A stretch of DNA of 64,000 nt from Paenibacillus mucilaginosus 3016 (GTDB lineage Bacteria; Bacillota; Bacilli; Paenibacillales; NBRC-103111), in NCBI RefSeq assembly GCF_000250655.1, contig NC_016935.1, positions 5,474,001 to 5,538,000 on the forward strand, read 5' to 3'. The notes under the pieces are model-generated. The model saw only the letters and a list, made by a program, of their open reading frames with translations, was not told the origin of the DNA and made no database searches. The position numbers and the translations under genes are program-made. Below are positions 52,387 through 61,506 of this stretch, in pieces. Numbering within the stretch: position 1 is the first letter of the stretch; the number at the start of each line of letters is the position of its first letter.

Positions 52387-55300
52387 CTATTGTACCCGGT
52401 GCTCGCTGCGCGAGAGCCGGGTCATCCTTGGCTTGGACGGCTTCGGCGTGGATTCTTCCTCCAGCGCCGCCGCCAGTTCGGCAATCGTCGGCGTATCGAA
52501 CAGCCGGTGTACGGGAAGATCCGCCTGCAGGGAGGTCCTGATCCGGGAGATCACCTGGGTGGCCAGGAGCGAATGCCCGCCAAGCTCAAAAAAGTTGTCG
52601 TGAATGCCGACCTTCTCCAGCCCCAGCACCTCTGCCCATACCCCCGCCAAGGCCGATTCGGTGCGGGTGCGCGGGGGCGTATACGGCTGTTCCCGTATAC
52701 CGCCGCCCTCCGGTACCGGCAGTGCCTTGCGGTCCACCTTGCCGTTCGGCGACAGCGGAAGCCGGTCGAGCAGGACGAAAGCCGAAGGAACCATATAGTC
52801 CGGCAGCTTCCGCCGCAGATCCATGCGCCACTGCTGCACGAAGTCCGCGGCATCCTGCCCCTTGCCCGGTACGCCGCCACCCACAATATAGGCTGCAAGC
52901 TGATGTTCGCCGGGACGGTCCTCCCTTGCCATGACGAAGGCGTCACTTACTCCGCCGCACTCCCGCAGAGCCGCTTCGATCTCCCCCGGTTCAATCCGGT
53001 ATCCCCGGATCTTCACCTGATGATCCATCCGGCCCAGGTATTCGACCGTGCCGTCCGGCAGATACCTCGCGAGGTCACCGGTCCGGTACAGCACCGGTGC
53101 CGCCTCATCCCCGTACGGATTGGCTGTGAATTGTTCCGCCGTTAATCCCGGATCGCCCAGGTAACCCCCGCCCACCTGCACACCGGCAATACACAGCTCA
53201 CCCGGCGCTCCCGCAGGCACCATACCCAGCTCGCTGTTCAAAATATAGAGTCGTGTATTCGGCACCGGACGTCCGATCGGAACCGGCTTGCCGGCAAGCG
53301 GCTTCATATCCGTCAGACGGCTGAACACCGTCACATCCGTGCATTCCGTGGGTCCGTAGGTATTGACCACCTGGGCCCGGCAGGAGGGGGACTGCGTCCA
53401 GGCCGCCAGCTTGTCGGCGGCGATCGCTTCCCCGCCCAGGAATACGTGCCGGAGCGTGCTTAACCCCGCATACCCCTGCGCCTCCGTCTCCTGCAGCAGC
53501 GGGTAGAAGGCGCTGGGTGTCCCGTTCAGCAGGGTGATCCCGTGCCGGCAGATCAGCCCGGATACTTCCCGCGCATCGTACGGGCCGCTTGGCAGAAGCA
53601 CCAGCTGTCCGCCGGTCACCAGCGGAGCGAATATATTTTTCTGGGTAAGATCAAAGCTCGGTGAAGAGATCAGCAGAATCCGGTCCTCTTCACTCATGCC
53701 GAACTCCCCGGTGTACCACTGCATGAGATTCTCAAATCCCCGGCGGTATACGCTTGCCCCCTTGGGGGTCCCCGTCGAGCCCGACGTATAGATGACGTAC
53801 ATCAGATGCTCCGCTCCCGCATCATTCTGCGGATTTGTTTCGGGGTAGAGACCGGTGACCGGCTTCTCCTCGTCCATGCAGATGACGGTGAGCCCGGCCC
53901 GTTCGGTGAAGCCTTCGGCCCATGCCCGCTTCGTGACCAGCGCCTTCAATCCCGCCCGCTCCGTCATGTAAGCAAGCCGCTGCGCCGGAAGCGACGGGTC
54001 AAGCGGTACATAAGCTCCGCCGGACTTCAGCACGGCCAGCAGGCCTGCAGCCAGCTCGGGACTGCGGTCGAGACACACGCCGACCAGCGTATCGGGTCCG
54101 ACGCCCAGCGACTGCAGCCGGTGGGCCAGCCGGTTGGCCATCCGGTTCAGTTCGCCGTACGTTACGGTTTGCTCTTGATAAACGACGGCGGTCCGTTCCG
54201 GTGCCTGTTCGGCCCATGATTCAAACCGCTCCTGGAGTCCCGTTCCTGGGTACGGGATATTCGTGGAATTCCATTCCCGGGCCTGCCGAGCCTCCTCTTC
54301 ACGCGTTAGCAGCGGAAGTCTTGCAGCACGTTCGTCCGGATTCTGTGCCATGCCTTCCAGAAGCACGGTCAGGTGGGCAGCCAGCCGCCGCATGCCCTCT
54401 TCAGTAAAGCGGGCCGGATCGTATTCCAGCGTGCCGTGCAGCACTTCTCCCACCCGGCCCATCGTCAGGGTCAGATCGAACTGCGCTTCCTGAACGGCCG
54501 GTTCGCTGAGTTCCGCCGTGAGAGGTCCCAGGCTGACCGCAGCCCCCGGGAGCCCAAGTGCCGCAGCCACGAGACCGTCGTCCTGCTCCAGCACAGGGAC
54601 ATGCATAGAGAACATCACGTTGAACAGAGGCTGCCGGCCGCCCCGGTGAGGCTGGAGCCGTTCCACAAGCAGCGGGAACGGATATGTCTGATGCTTCAGC
54701 GCCTCCGTCACCCCTTGGTGCACCCGTCCGATCATTTCACGGACCGTTTCCCGGGGAACCGACGCCGTACGGATGACCAACGGGTTGACGAAATACCCGA
54801 AGGTCCCTGCATCATGGCGGTTCAACCGGCCCGAAGTCGGCGTCCCTACCGTCAAGTCGCTTTGTCCCGTGTAACGGTGAAGCAGGCAGGTGAATGCGCT
54901 GAGGAGGGTGCTGTACTGGGAGCATCCGCTTTCTCTGGCCAAGGCTGCCAGCCGTCTGGAGAGGGCGGACGAGAGGGTGAACCCGACCTTGCGTCCTCGC
55001 GGTTCATCCGGTGCGGGTGCAGGCAGCGCATGCTGCAGCTGCACGGGTTCCGCACCCTGCAGACGGCTCTGCCAGAACGCCAAGCCGCTCTCCGCCTCCC
55101 CTGCCGGCGCTTCACTCTGCCGCTCTACATAGGTCCGGTAGCTTCCAGGCTCGGCCGGCGTCCAGTTCCTGTCTTCGGTCAGCGCTGAATACACTTCCCC
55201 GAACTCCTTGGCAAACACGGCAAAGGACCAAAAATCTCCTATGATGTGATGAAGAGTGATCAGAAGGTACGCTTCGCCTTCACCGCAGCCGTACAGGTGT

Positions 55301-57777
55301 ACGCGGAACAGGGGGCCCTGCTCCAAGTCAACGGGAAGCTCGGAAGCCTCCCGGATGCGTTCGAGAAGCTGCACCTCAGGCCAGCCCGCCGTATCCGTAT
55401 AGGTGATGCAGTCCCTGACCGCCTTGTCCGGGATCAGCACCGGTTCGCCGTCCCTTTCGACAACCCGGCTGCGCAGCAGCGGATGACGCTGGTGCAGCGC
55501 ATCAATAGCGCGGACGAAGAGCTCCGGCCGCAGCCCGCTGCGGATGTGAAGCGTCCGGGAGATGATGTAGGCCCGGCCTGCCGGGTTCAGCTTCTGCAGG
55601 AACCAGAGAGCCCGCTGGCCCGCAGACAGAGGAAACTCCGCCTGTGAAGCCGGTTCTGCCTGCAGCCTCTTCTTCTCTCCTTGAGACTCCGAAGACAGCA
55701 GCAGCCGGTCAATCACCGCCGCAGTGTCCGACAGGCTCGGTCCATCCAGCAGCGTATCGAACGGAATGTCCACCTCCAGTACCTCTTCGATCCGCGCCTT
55801 CCATTCGACGATCTTCAGCGAATCGAAGCCAAGCGTCTGAAGTGTACTCTCCGGACCGCAGCGCGACGGACCTTTGACCATACGTGCCGTTTCCGTGCAC
55901 AAATAATGTACCAATTCCCTCCTTCTCTCCTCATCCGGCAGTTTCAGCAGCTCGGCACGATCCGGTAACCCGGGCCGCTCTTTCCTTGAACCGTCCGCCT
56001 CTTCCTTCTCACCGGGAGCCTCCGCTCCCGCATACTCCCCGTCCTCTCTGTACTTGGCCAAGATCTCCAGCGTACCTTCCAGATAGGCCTGCCGGCAGGC
56101 ACTGCGCTGGATTTTACCGCTCGACGTCTTATGGATGGACGCCGGCCTGATTAAAGCAATGGCATGAACCTGCAGTCCGCACCGCTCCGCTACCGCTCCC
56201 ACGATCGACTCGAATACCGGCATGGGGTCGCTCTTGCGGTAGGCACGCTCCAGCTCGTGCACGATCACCAACCGTTCTTCTCCATCCAGCGTGACCGAGA
56301 AGGCCGCTCCATTCCCTGAGCGGACCGCCGGATGACTCTCCGATACACAGAACTCGATATCTTGCGGGTAGTAATTCCTGCCCCGGATAATGATCAGGTC
56401 CTTCCATCTTCCGGTTACAAAGAGCTCCCCGGAAGACAGGAATCCAAGATCTCCGGTGCGGAGGAATGGGCCTCCACCCCCACCGGCCAGCTGGCCGCCG
56501 AAGGTCTCCGCCGTTTGTTCCTCCCGGTTCCAATATCCTTGGGCGACGCTTCTGCCGGTGATCCAGACTTCGCCCACCCGGTCCTCACCGCAGCGCTCTC
56601 CGGTTAAGGGATCCACAATAACCACCTGCGGGTCGCTCTCAAGGGTGCACCCGGAGCTGACCAGGCTGCGTCCGTCCGCGGAGTCCGCGTCCGCCGTCAC
56701 CACCCGGTTCTCCTCCAGCATCTTCCCTTCAAAGCTGCGCACCACGGGGCCAGTCCCCCGCTGCGCTCCGGTGACAAAAAGCGTACTCTCCGCAAGACCA
56801 TAACAGGGGTAAAATGATTCGTAACGGAATCCGCACGGTTCGAACACCTCGGCAAACCGCTTCAGGGTCTCCGCCTGAATCGGTTCGGAGCCTGTGAATG
56901 CACAGGTCCACCGGCTGAGATCCAAGGCTTGAAGCTCCTCCCGATCAATCCTGCGGACACACAGCTCATATGCGAAGTTAGGCCCCCCGCTTACGGATGC
57001 TCCTGTCCGGGAGATGGTCTCGAGCCACTTCAGCGGACTCTGGACAAAATGGGCCGGGGACATCAAGGTCACCGGAAATCCGGTATACAGCGGCTGGAGT
57101 ATTCCCCCGATCAGCCCCATATCATGATAAGGAGGCAGCCAGATGACGCTACGGCTCTCCGGCGTAAGACCGAAGGAGCGCTGGATCAGCCCCAGGTTGT
57201 GCAGGAGATTATCATGGGTCAGCATGACCCCCTTGGGGGCAGACGTAGAACCCGACGTGTACTGCAAAAAGGCAAGACGGGTGCCCTGTGCTCCCACAGC
57301 AGGCGCACTCCAGCTCCCGGGATCTTCCTCCGACCACGAATCGGTGACTCCCCATTGAAGCTCGGTAAGTAATGGAGAATCGGGAAATTTGAGCTGAAGC
57401 TGCGCAAGTGTGGGGGCATCCGTGAGAGCAAAATCGGCCCGGCAGTCCGATACAATGGACTGCATTCTCCTCAGGTTGGCATTCAGGCGGGGCGGGTACG
57501 CAGGCACCGCAGCGGTTCCGGCATACAGACACCCGAAGAAAGCTGCAATATAATCCAATCCGGGCGGATACAAGAGCAGGGCTCGCTTGCCCCCCGCATC
57601 CCTGCGGGCCAGCCATACCGCGAGAGTCCTCGCTCTCCGGTCAAGATCGCCATAGGTCAGTACGTTCTCTTTTCCGTCCTCGGTTAGAAAGGAAAAAGCC
57701 GTCGCATCACTCTGCCGCTCAGCACGGCAGCGCAGTAAATCCACAAGGGAGTTTACTTCCGGCAGGATTTCTATCAT
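52387..57777 (-). CDS. Loading protein FAAL-ACP-C-A-T
   Basis: A 1796-residue initiation protein. Residues 1-575 are a fatty acyl-AMP ligase: YTSGSTSAPKGVMLTH at 173-188, YGLAESTLFV, RTGDLGFLSSGELFVTGR, IIIRGRNYYPQDIE. An acyl carrier domain follows with S653 in LGFDSLKI. The condensation domain (about 713-1140) has HHIIGDFWS (843-851) and should join the fatty acyl group to the first amino acid. The adenylation domain (about 1160-1660) has FDLTQKN, code DLKNFGTDVK by eye. The carrier Ser is at 1736 in LGGHSLLATQ. GGAGGG precedes the ATG. This is the first gene of the operon, so the product is a lipopeptide started by a free fatty acid. Confidence 0.95.
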   Translation of the reverse strand: MIEILPEVNSLVDLLRCRAERQSDATAFSFLTEDGKENVLTYGDLDRRARTLAVWLARRDAGGKRALLLYPPGLDYIAAFFGCLYAGTAAVPAYPPRLNANLRRMQSIVSDCRADFALTDAPTLAQLQLKFPDSPLLTELQWGVTDSWSEEDPGSWSAPAVGAQGTRLAFLQYTSGSTSAPKGVMLTHDNLLHNLGLIQRSFGLTPESRSVIWLPPYHDMGLIGGILQPLYTGFPVTLMSPAHFVQSPLKWLETISRTGASVSGGPNFAYELCVRRIDREELQALDLSRWTCAFTGSEPIQAETLKRFAEVFEPCGFRYESFYPCYGLAESTLFVTGAQRGTGPVVRSFEGKMLEENRVVTADADSADGRSLVSSGCTLESDPQVVIVDPLTGERCGEDRVGEVWITGRSVAQGYWNREEQTAETFGGQLAGGGGGPFLRTGDLGFLSSGELFVTGRWKDLIIIRGRNYYPQDIEFCVSESHPAVRSGNGAAFSVTLDGEERLVIVHELERAYRKSDPMPVFESIVGAVAERCGLQVHAIALIRPASIHKTSSGKIQRSACRQAYLEGTLEILAKYREDGEYAGAEAPGEKEEADGSRKERPGLPDRAELLKLPDEERRRELVHYLCTETARMVKGPSRCGPESTLQTLGFDSLKIVEWKARIEEVLEVDIPFDTLLDGPSLSDTAAVIDRLLLSSESQGEKKRLQAEPASQAEFPLSAGQRALWFLQKLNPAGRAYIISRTLHIRSGLRPELFVRAIDALHQRHPLLRSRVVERDGEPVLIPDKAVRDCITYTDTAGWPEVQLLERIREASELPVDLEQGPLFRVHLYGCGEGEAYLLITLHHIIGDFWSFAVFAKEFGEVYSALTEDRNWTPAEPGSYRTYVERQSEAPAGEAESGLAFWQSRLQGAEPVQLQHALPAPAPDEPRGRKVGFTLSSALSRRLAALARESGCSQYSTLLSAFTCLLHRYTGQSDLTVGTPTSGRLNRHDAGTFGYFVNPLVIRTASVPRETVREMIGRVHQGVTEALKHQTYPFPLLVERLQPHRGGRQPLFNVMFSMHVPVLEQDDGLVAAALGLPGAAVSLGPLTAELSEPAVQEAQFDLTLTMGRVGEVLHGTLEYDPARFTEEGMRRLAAHLTVLLEGMAQNPDERAARLPLLTREEEARQAREWNSTNIPYPGTGLQERFESWAEQAPERTAVVYQEQTVTYGELNRMANRLAHRLQSLGVGPDTLVGVCLDRSPELAAGLLAVLKSGGAYVPLDPSLPAQRLAYMTERAGLKALVTKRAWAEGFTERAGLTVICMDEEKPVTGLYPETNPQNDAGAEHLMYVIYTSGSTGTPKGASVYRRGFENLMQWYTGEFGMSEEDRILLISSPSFDLTQKNIFAPLVTGGQLVLLPSGPYDAREVSGLICRHGITLLNGTPSAFYPLLQETEAQGYAGLSTLRHVFLGGEAIAADKLAAWTQSPSCRAQVVNTYGPTECTDVTVFSRLTDMKPLAGKPVPIGRPVPNTRLYILNSELGMVPAGAPGELCIAGVQVGGGYLGDPGLTAEQFTANPYGDEAAPVLYRTGDLARYLPDGTVEYLGRMDHQVKIRGYRIEPGEIEAALRECGGVSDAFVMAREDRPGEHQLAAYIVGGGVPGKGQDAADFVQQWRMDLRRKLPDYMVPSAFVLLDRLPLSPNGKVDRKALPVPEGGGIREQPYTPPRTRTESALAGVWAEVLGLEKVGIHDNFFELGGHSLLATQVISRIRTSLQADLPVHRLFDTPTIAELAAALEEESTPKPSKPRMTRLSRSEHRVQ

Positions 57778-57875
57778 TTAGGGATCCCTCCGCATAGTCT
57801 CATCTGATTTCGGAGCTCGATGTATAGAATGAAATACAATCCAAACAGAAGCGGTACCATGGACAGAAGCGTCAT
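57774..57875 (-). CDS. Possible 33-residue membrane leader ORF of the NRPS operon
   Basis: The frame starts MTLLSMVPLLFGLYFILYI and forms a single hydrophobic helix followed by RNQMRLCGG. Its TGA overlaps the ATG of the FAAL-NRPS gene (ATGA), which suggests coupling. However, its own ATG has no visible binding site, and the GGAGGG inside its last codons suffices for the NRPS start. It may be a leader or only chance. Confidence 0.25.
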   Translation of the reverse strand: MTLLSMVPLLFGLYFILYIELRNQMRLCGGIPK

Positions 57876-58645
57876 TACGTGTGGAAGGAAATGGAATTCA
57901 ACCCGGGGAGAAAGGAAAACGAAGCGGGATTGCAGTGTCTCCGGAGTCAGCTGGATTGAAATTTCACGCTTACATGCGCATAAAAAAACGAGGGTATTGT
58001 AACACATTCCTTTCACGAACATTACATAATCAACGAAATTAATATAACACAAACACTACACTGAATTCACAAAACCAGCCTGTTTACGAAAACGAATGGA
58101 AAGAGTCTTGAATATTATTCCAAGAAAATTCTAGCATATGGAGAATAACCTAAGAAAGGGGTTGAATTTGGCGGAAATCAAATCAATTTGTCGAATTCAC
58201 CAGAGATGTCATGAATATTTACATTAATTGACCCGAGATCAATTGTATGCGCTATACATTCGTTCGGTGTTCTATAGCCGGATTCGTCATACACTTCATC
58301 CGTTTTTTTCCGGTAAACTGCCTTTTCGCTTCAGGACAGGCCTTAGCCCTCTTCGGAATGGAGACCGGCGGGAAAACAAGAGGAAATCACATCGGGGTTG
58401 CTTTGCGTTTCTTGCTAATTTTTGGTTCGATCGCCCCGCTCCATTTTTTCATCTTTTTTGTATGTTTTTGATCCGCTCCCCAACAAAGCCGCCAGTGTGT
58501 ACCGGCAGCCCTATGGAGAGCAGGGAACCGGGAGCCATACCGTCGAAAAACGTACGCCCCCCCGGTCGTCGAGTCGCAGCCGCGCAGCAAGCTGCCGTAT
58601 GTAATCATCATAGAAGTATGCCCGTATTCCCCACACGAACGTCAG
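57876..58645. promoter_or_regulatory. AT-rich upstream region of the NRPS-PKS operon
   Basis: About 770 bases of markedly lower GC than either side, without a supported gene. AATTGA/TCAATT arms (58226-58231, 58239-58244) flank seven bases. On the minus strand TTGATC and AATATT at 17-base spacing overlap this repeat and could be a promoter. TACAAT near 57999-58004 (minus) is another possible -10. The long leader would suit regulation by the AraC protein next door, but no direct evidence shows it. Confidence 0.4.
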
Positions 58646-59449
58646 CTATCTGCCTCTCCCCGCCGAGTCCCGCAGCATCCCGTGCAGAAACCGGTTCATC
58701 AGCAGCGGCAGAGAGATCAGTATGGGCGGATCGTCGAGACGCGGCGGGTGGAGCATGACCTCCTGATGCGGGACCACCGTGAAGGGTTCGACCGTGATCG
58801 GGGTCTTCGACCGGGTGCGCAGCGTGGACTGCGGCAGCAGCACGTCCATGGCCTGCATGCTCCAGGAGACGGAGGTGGCCATGAGATAGTACGTGCCGGG
58901 CTTCACTCCGGTAAAAGAAAAGCTGCCGAGCGAGGAAAGCACGGTCCCGTACATCGGAATGCCTTCGGGAATCGGCTTGGCGAACAGCCCGACCAGGATC
59001 ACCCCTTCGAACGGGACCTCCGCCCCCACCGTCCCTTCGATCCGGTCAAATGAAGCGCTTACCGTTCTTGGTGTACGCCAATCCTGGAGTGAACGCAGCT
59101 CCTGCAGATGGTGGTTCGTCTGCTGCACGGAGCCCCGGAACTCGGTAGGCGTCATTCCTACACGCTCGGTGAACCGGGTCGTGAAGGTCCCGAGGCTCTG
59201 CTGGCCGATCTCAAGACCGATATCCCTTACGCTCCAGCTCGTGCGCAGCAGCAGGTCCTTCGCCTTCTGAAGCCTCAGCGAGGATACATAATACAGCGGC
59301 GGCAGCCCGGTCTTCTCCTTGAACAGCCGGGTGAAGTGATAGGGGCTGTATGCCGCCTGCTTCGCAAGCCGCTCCAGGGGCAGCGGTTCATCCATATGCT
59401 GATGGATAAAGGAGATGACTTCGTCCATTTCGGAACAGTGGACCGGCAT
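58646..59449 (-). CDS. AraC-family regulator with a C-terminal carboxypeptidase-regulatory-like domain
   Basis: A 267-residue protein with the AraC DNA-binding domain at the N-terminus (residues about 5-105: LAKQAAYSPYHFTRLFKEKT, SVRDIGLEIGQQSLGTFTTRF). The C-terminal half is not a cupin. GVILVGLFAKPIPEG and the segment FSFTGVKPGTYYLMATSV look like a beta-sandwich of the carboxypeptidase regulatory-like type, normally extracellular. AAGGAGG lies upstream of the ATG at 59449; the ATG at 59485 lacks one. It is transcribed toward the NRPS operon and is the only regulator adjacent to it, so it is a candidate controller. Confidence 0.8.
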   Translation of the reverse strand: MPVHCSEMDEVISFIHQHMDEPLPLERLAKQAAYSPYHFTRLFKEKTGLPPLYYVSSLRLQKAKDLLLRTSWSVRDIGLEIGQQSLGTFTTRFTERVGMTPTEFRGSVQQTNHHLQELRSLQDWRTPRTVSASFDRIEGTVGAEVPFEGVILVGLFAKPIPEGIPMYGTVLSSLGSFSFTGVKPGTYYLMATSVSWSMQAMDVLLPQSTLRTRSKTPITVEPFTVVPHQEVMLHPPRLDDPPILISLPLLMNRFLHGMLRDSAGRGR

Positions 59450-59626
59450 CCTTCCATCCCTCCTTGATTTCGAATGGTTTCGCATAATATCAGAACAAAA
59501 GTTCGCATTTATTTACATACTACCATAATTTTCTTGAATCGGAAACAGCAAAATTCGTTGACCACTCCCCTTTCCAATTGTTGTATAATTTTGGGGCAAG
59601 CCATTCTAACCGATAGGATGATGCCC

Positions 59627-61324
59627 ATGCTGCAATTTGCCGAGTATGCATACCAAAGACCGGACCTCCAAGCCATGGAACAGGAATTCGGGCGTCATTT
59701 GGAAGACTTCCGCAGCGCGGGCTCCGCGGAGGAGCAGGCACACGCCCTCCAGGCGATCAACGGCCTGCGCTCGGGGTTTGAGACGGCCGCCAACCTGGCG
59801 TACATCCGGCATACGATGGATACGAAGGATGACTTTTACAAACAGGAGCAGGATTTTATCGATGAGGCACGCCCCGCCTTCCAAAGCCTGGTCAATCCTT
59901 TCTATGAAGCGCTGGCCGCCTCCCCGTTCCGCAGGGAGCTGGAATCCCGCTTCGGCAGACAGCTGTTCGCCCTGGCGGAGACCTCGCTGAAGACGTTCAG
60001 CCCCGAGGTGGTCGAAGATCTCCAGCAGGAGAATAAACTCGTCAGCGAGTATACGCAGCTGGTCGCCTCCGCGATCGTCTCCTTCGACGGCCGCGAGCTG
60101 ACGCTGCCCGAGCTCGGTCCGTACCTCCAGTCTCCGGACCGCGAAATCAGGCGCAGAGCCAGTGCCGCGGGGTACACGTTCTTCAGCGCGAATGAGGAGC
60201 GGTTCGACGAACTGTACGATAAGCTGGTACAGGTAAGAACCGGACTGGCCCGGAAGCTCGGGTTCCCCAGCTTCACGCCCCTGGCCTACGCCCGCCTCGG
60301 CCGTACCGATTATGACGAGACCATGGTCGCCCGCTTCCGGGAAGGCGTGCTGAATGCGATCGTTCCGCTGGCCAGCCGTCTGAAGGAACGCCAGAGGTCG
60401 AGAATCGGCGTGGACCGGCTGTATTACTATGACGAGGGCTTCCTCTTCCCTTCCGGGAATGCCAAACCGAAGGGAGAGCCGGCTTGGCTGGTGAAGCAGG
60501 CGGAGCAGATGTACGGGGAGCTGTCGCCCGAGACGGGAGCCTTCTTCTCGTTCATGGCGGAGCGCGGGCTGCTGGACCTGTACAGCCGTCCCGGCAAAGC
60601 GGCCGGCGGCTATTGTACGTACCTGCCGGACTTCAGGTCGCCTTTCATCTACGCGAACTGCAACGGCACGGCCGGAGACATCCAGGTGCTGACCCACGAA
60701 GCCGGCCATGCTTACCAGGTCTACTGCAGCGGCAGGCTGGAAGTGCCGGAATACCACTGGCCGACGATGGATGCGGCCGAGATCCATTCGATGAGCATGG
60801 AATTTATCACCTACCCTTGGATGGAGCTCTTCTTCCGCGAGGATGCGGACAAATACCGGTTCTCCAACCTCGTCAGCTCCCTCACCTTCATTCCGTACGG
60901 CTGCGCGGTCGACGAGTACCAGCATTGGATCTACGCCCATCCGGAAGCCTCGGCGGATCAGCGCAAAGCGGCCTGGAGGGAGATCGAACGCCGCTATCTG
61001 CCCCACCGTGACTACGACGACAACGAGTACCTCGAGCGCGGAGGCTTCTGGCAGAAGCAGGGCCATATTTTTCATACGCCCTTCTACTACATTGATTACA
61101 CGCTGGCCCAGCTCTGCGCCTTCCAGTTTTGGCAGCTGCATACCGAGCGCCCGGCGGAAGCCTGGGAAAGCTACAACCGGCTGTGCAAGCTCGGCGGCAG
61201 CCTCCCCTTCACGGAGCTCGTGACGGATGCGGGACTTGGATCGCCCTTCGACCCGCAGGTCGTCTCTTCCGTGATCGGGCAGATCCAAGTCTGGCTGGAC
61301 GGTGTGGACGACAAGTCATTGTAG
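59627..61324 (+). CDS. M3 family oligoendopeptidase
   Basis: A cytoplasmic zinc oligopeptidase of about 565 residues in the M3B (PepF-like) family. The active site is LTHEAGHAYQVY near residue 359, with EIHSMSMEFITYPWM supplying the third zinc ligand. The length and the N-terminal FAEYAYQRPDL match bacillar M3 peptidases. Three ATGs lie close together; I favour 59627, with AGGA about nine bases upstream, over 59618. TATAAT lies at 59584-59589, with TTGACC 20 bases further up, a loose spacing. A terminator follows the gene. Confidence 0.9.
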   Translation: MLQFAEYAYQRPDLQAMEQEFGRHLEDFRSAGSAEEQAHALQAINGLRSGFETAANLAYIRHTMDTKDDFYKQEQDFIDEARPAFQSLVNPFYEALAASPFRRELESRFGRQLFALAETSLKTFSPEVVEDLQQENKLVSEYTQLVASAIVSFDGRELTLPELGPYLQSPDREIRRRASAAGYTFFSANEERFDELYDKLVQVRTGLARKLGFPSFTPLAYARLGRTDYDETMVARFREGVLNAIVPLASRLKERQRSRIGVDRLYYYDEGFLFPSGNAKPKGEPAWLVKQAEQMYGELSPETGAFFSFMAERGLLDLYSRPGKAAGGYCTYLPDFRSPFIYANCNGTAGDIQVLTHEAGHAYQVYCSGRLEVPEYHWPTMDAAEIHSMSMEFITYPWMELFFREDADKYRFSNLVSSLTFIPYGCAVDEYQHWIYAHPEASADQRKAAWREIERRYLPHRDYDDNEYLERGGFWQKQGHIFHTPFYYIDYTLAQLCAFQFWQLHTERPAEAWESYNRLCKLGGSLPFTELVTDAGLGSPFDPQVVSSVIGQIQVWLDGVDDKSL

Positions 61325-61384
61325 CAGCTTCATCCCCCGGGCCGGCAGTGTCTTTATTCCCGGCCGAAGACTGGCGGACACAGC

Positions 61385-61426
61385 AAGAAGCAGGCGGCCC
61401 ACCGGCCGGTCTGCTTCTTGTTCTTT
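61385..61426. terminator. Bidirectional terminator
   Basis: AAGAAGCAG/CTGCTTCTT with an inner GGCC/GGCC helix, followed by GTTCTTT, between convergent genes. Confidence 0.8.
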
Positions 61427-61506
61427 GTCCGCGTCCCCCTGTTCCAGACATTCCATCACGGCTGACGCAGCCCCCTGGAGAAGAGAATGCCTCTTCCAGA
61501 GGTCCG

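Noticed and set aside
58228..58758. 176-residue plus-strand frame upstream of the NRPS operon
   Set aside because: It has no binding site and low-complexity translation, and it overlaps the end of the AraC gene.
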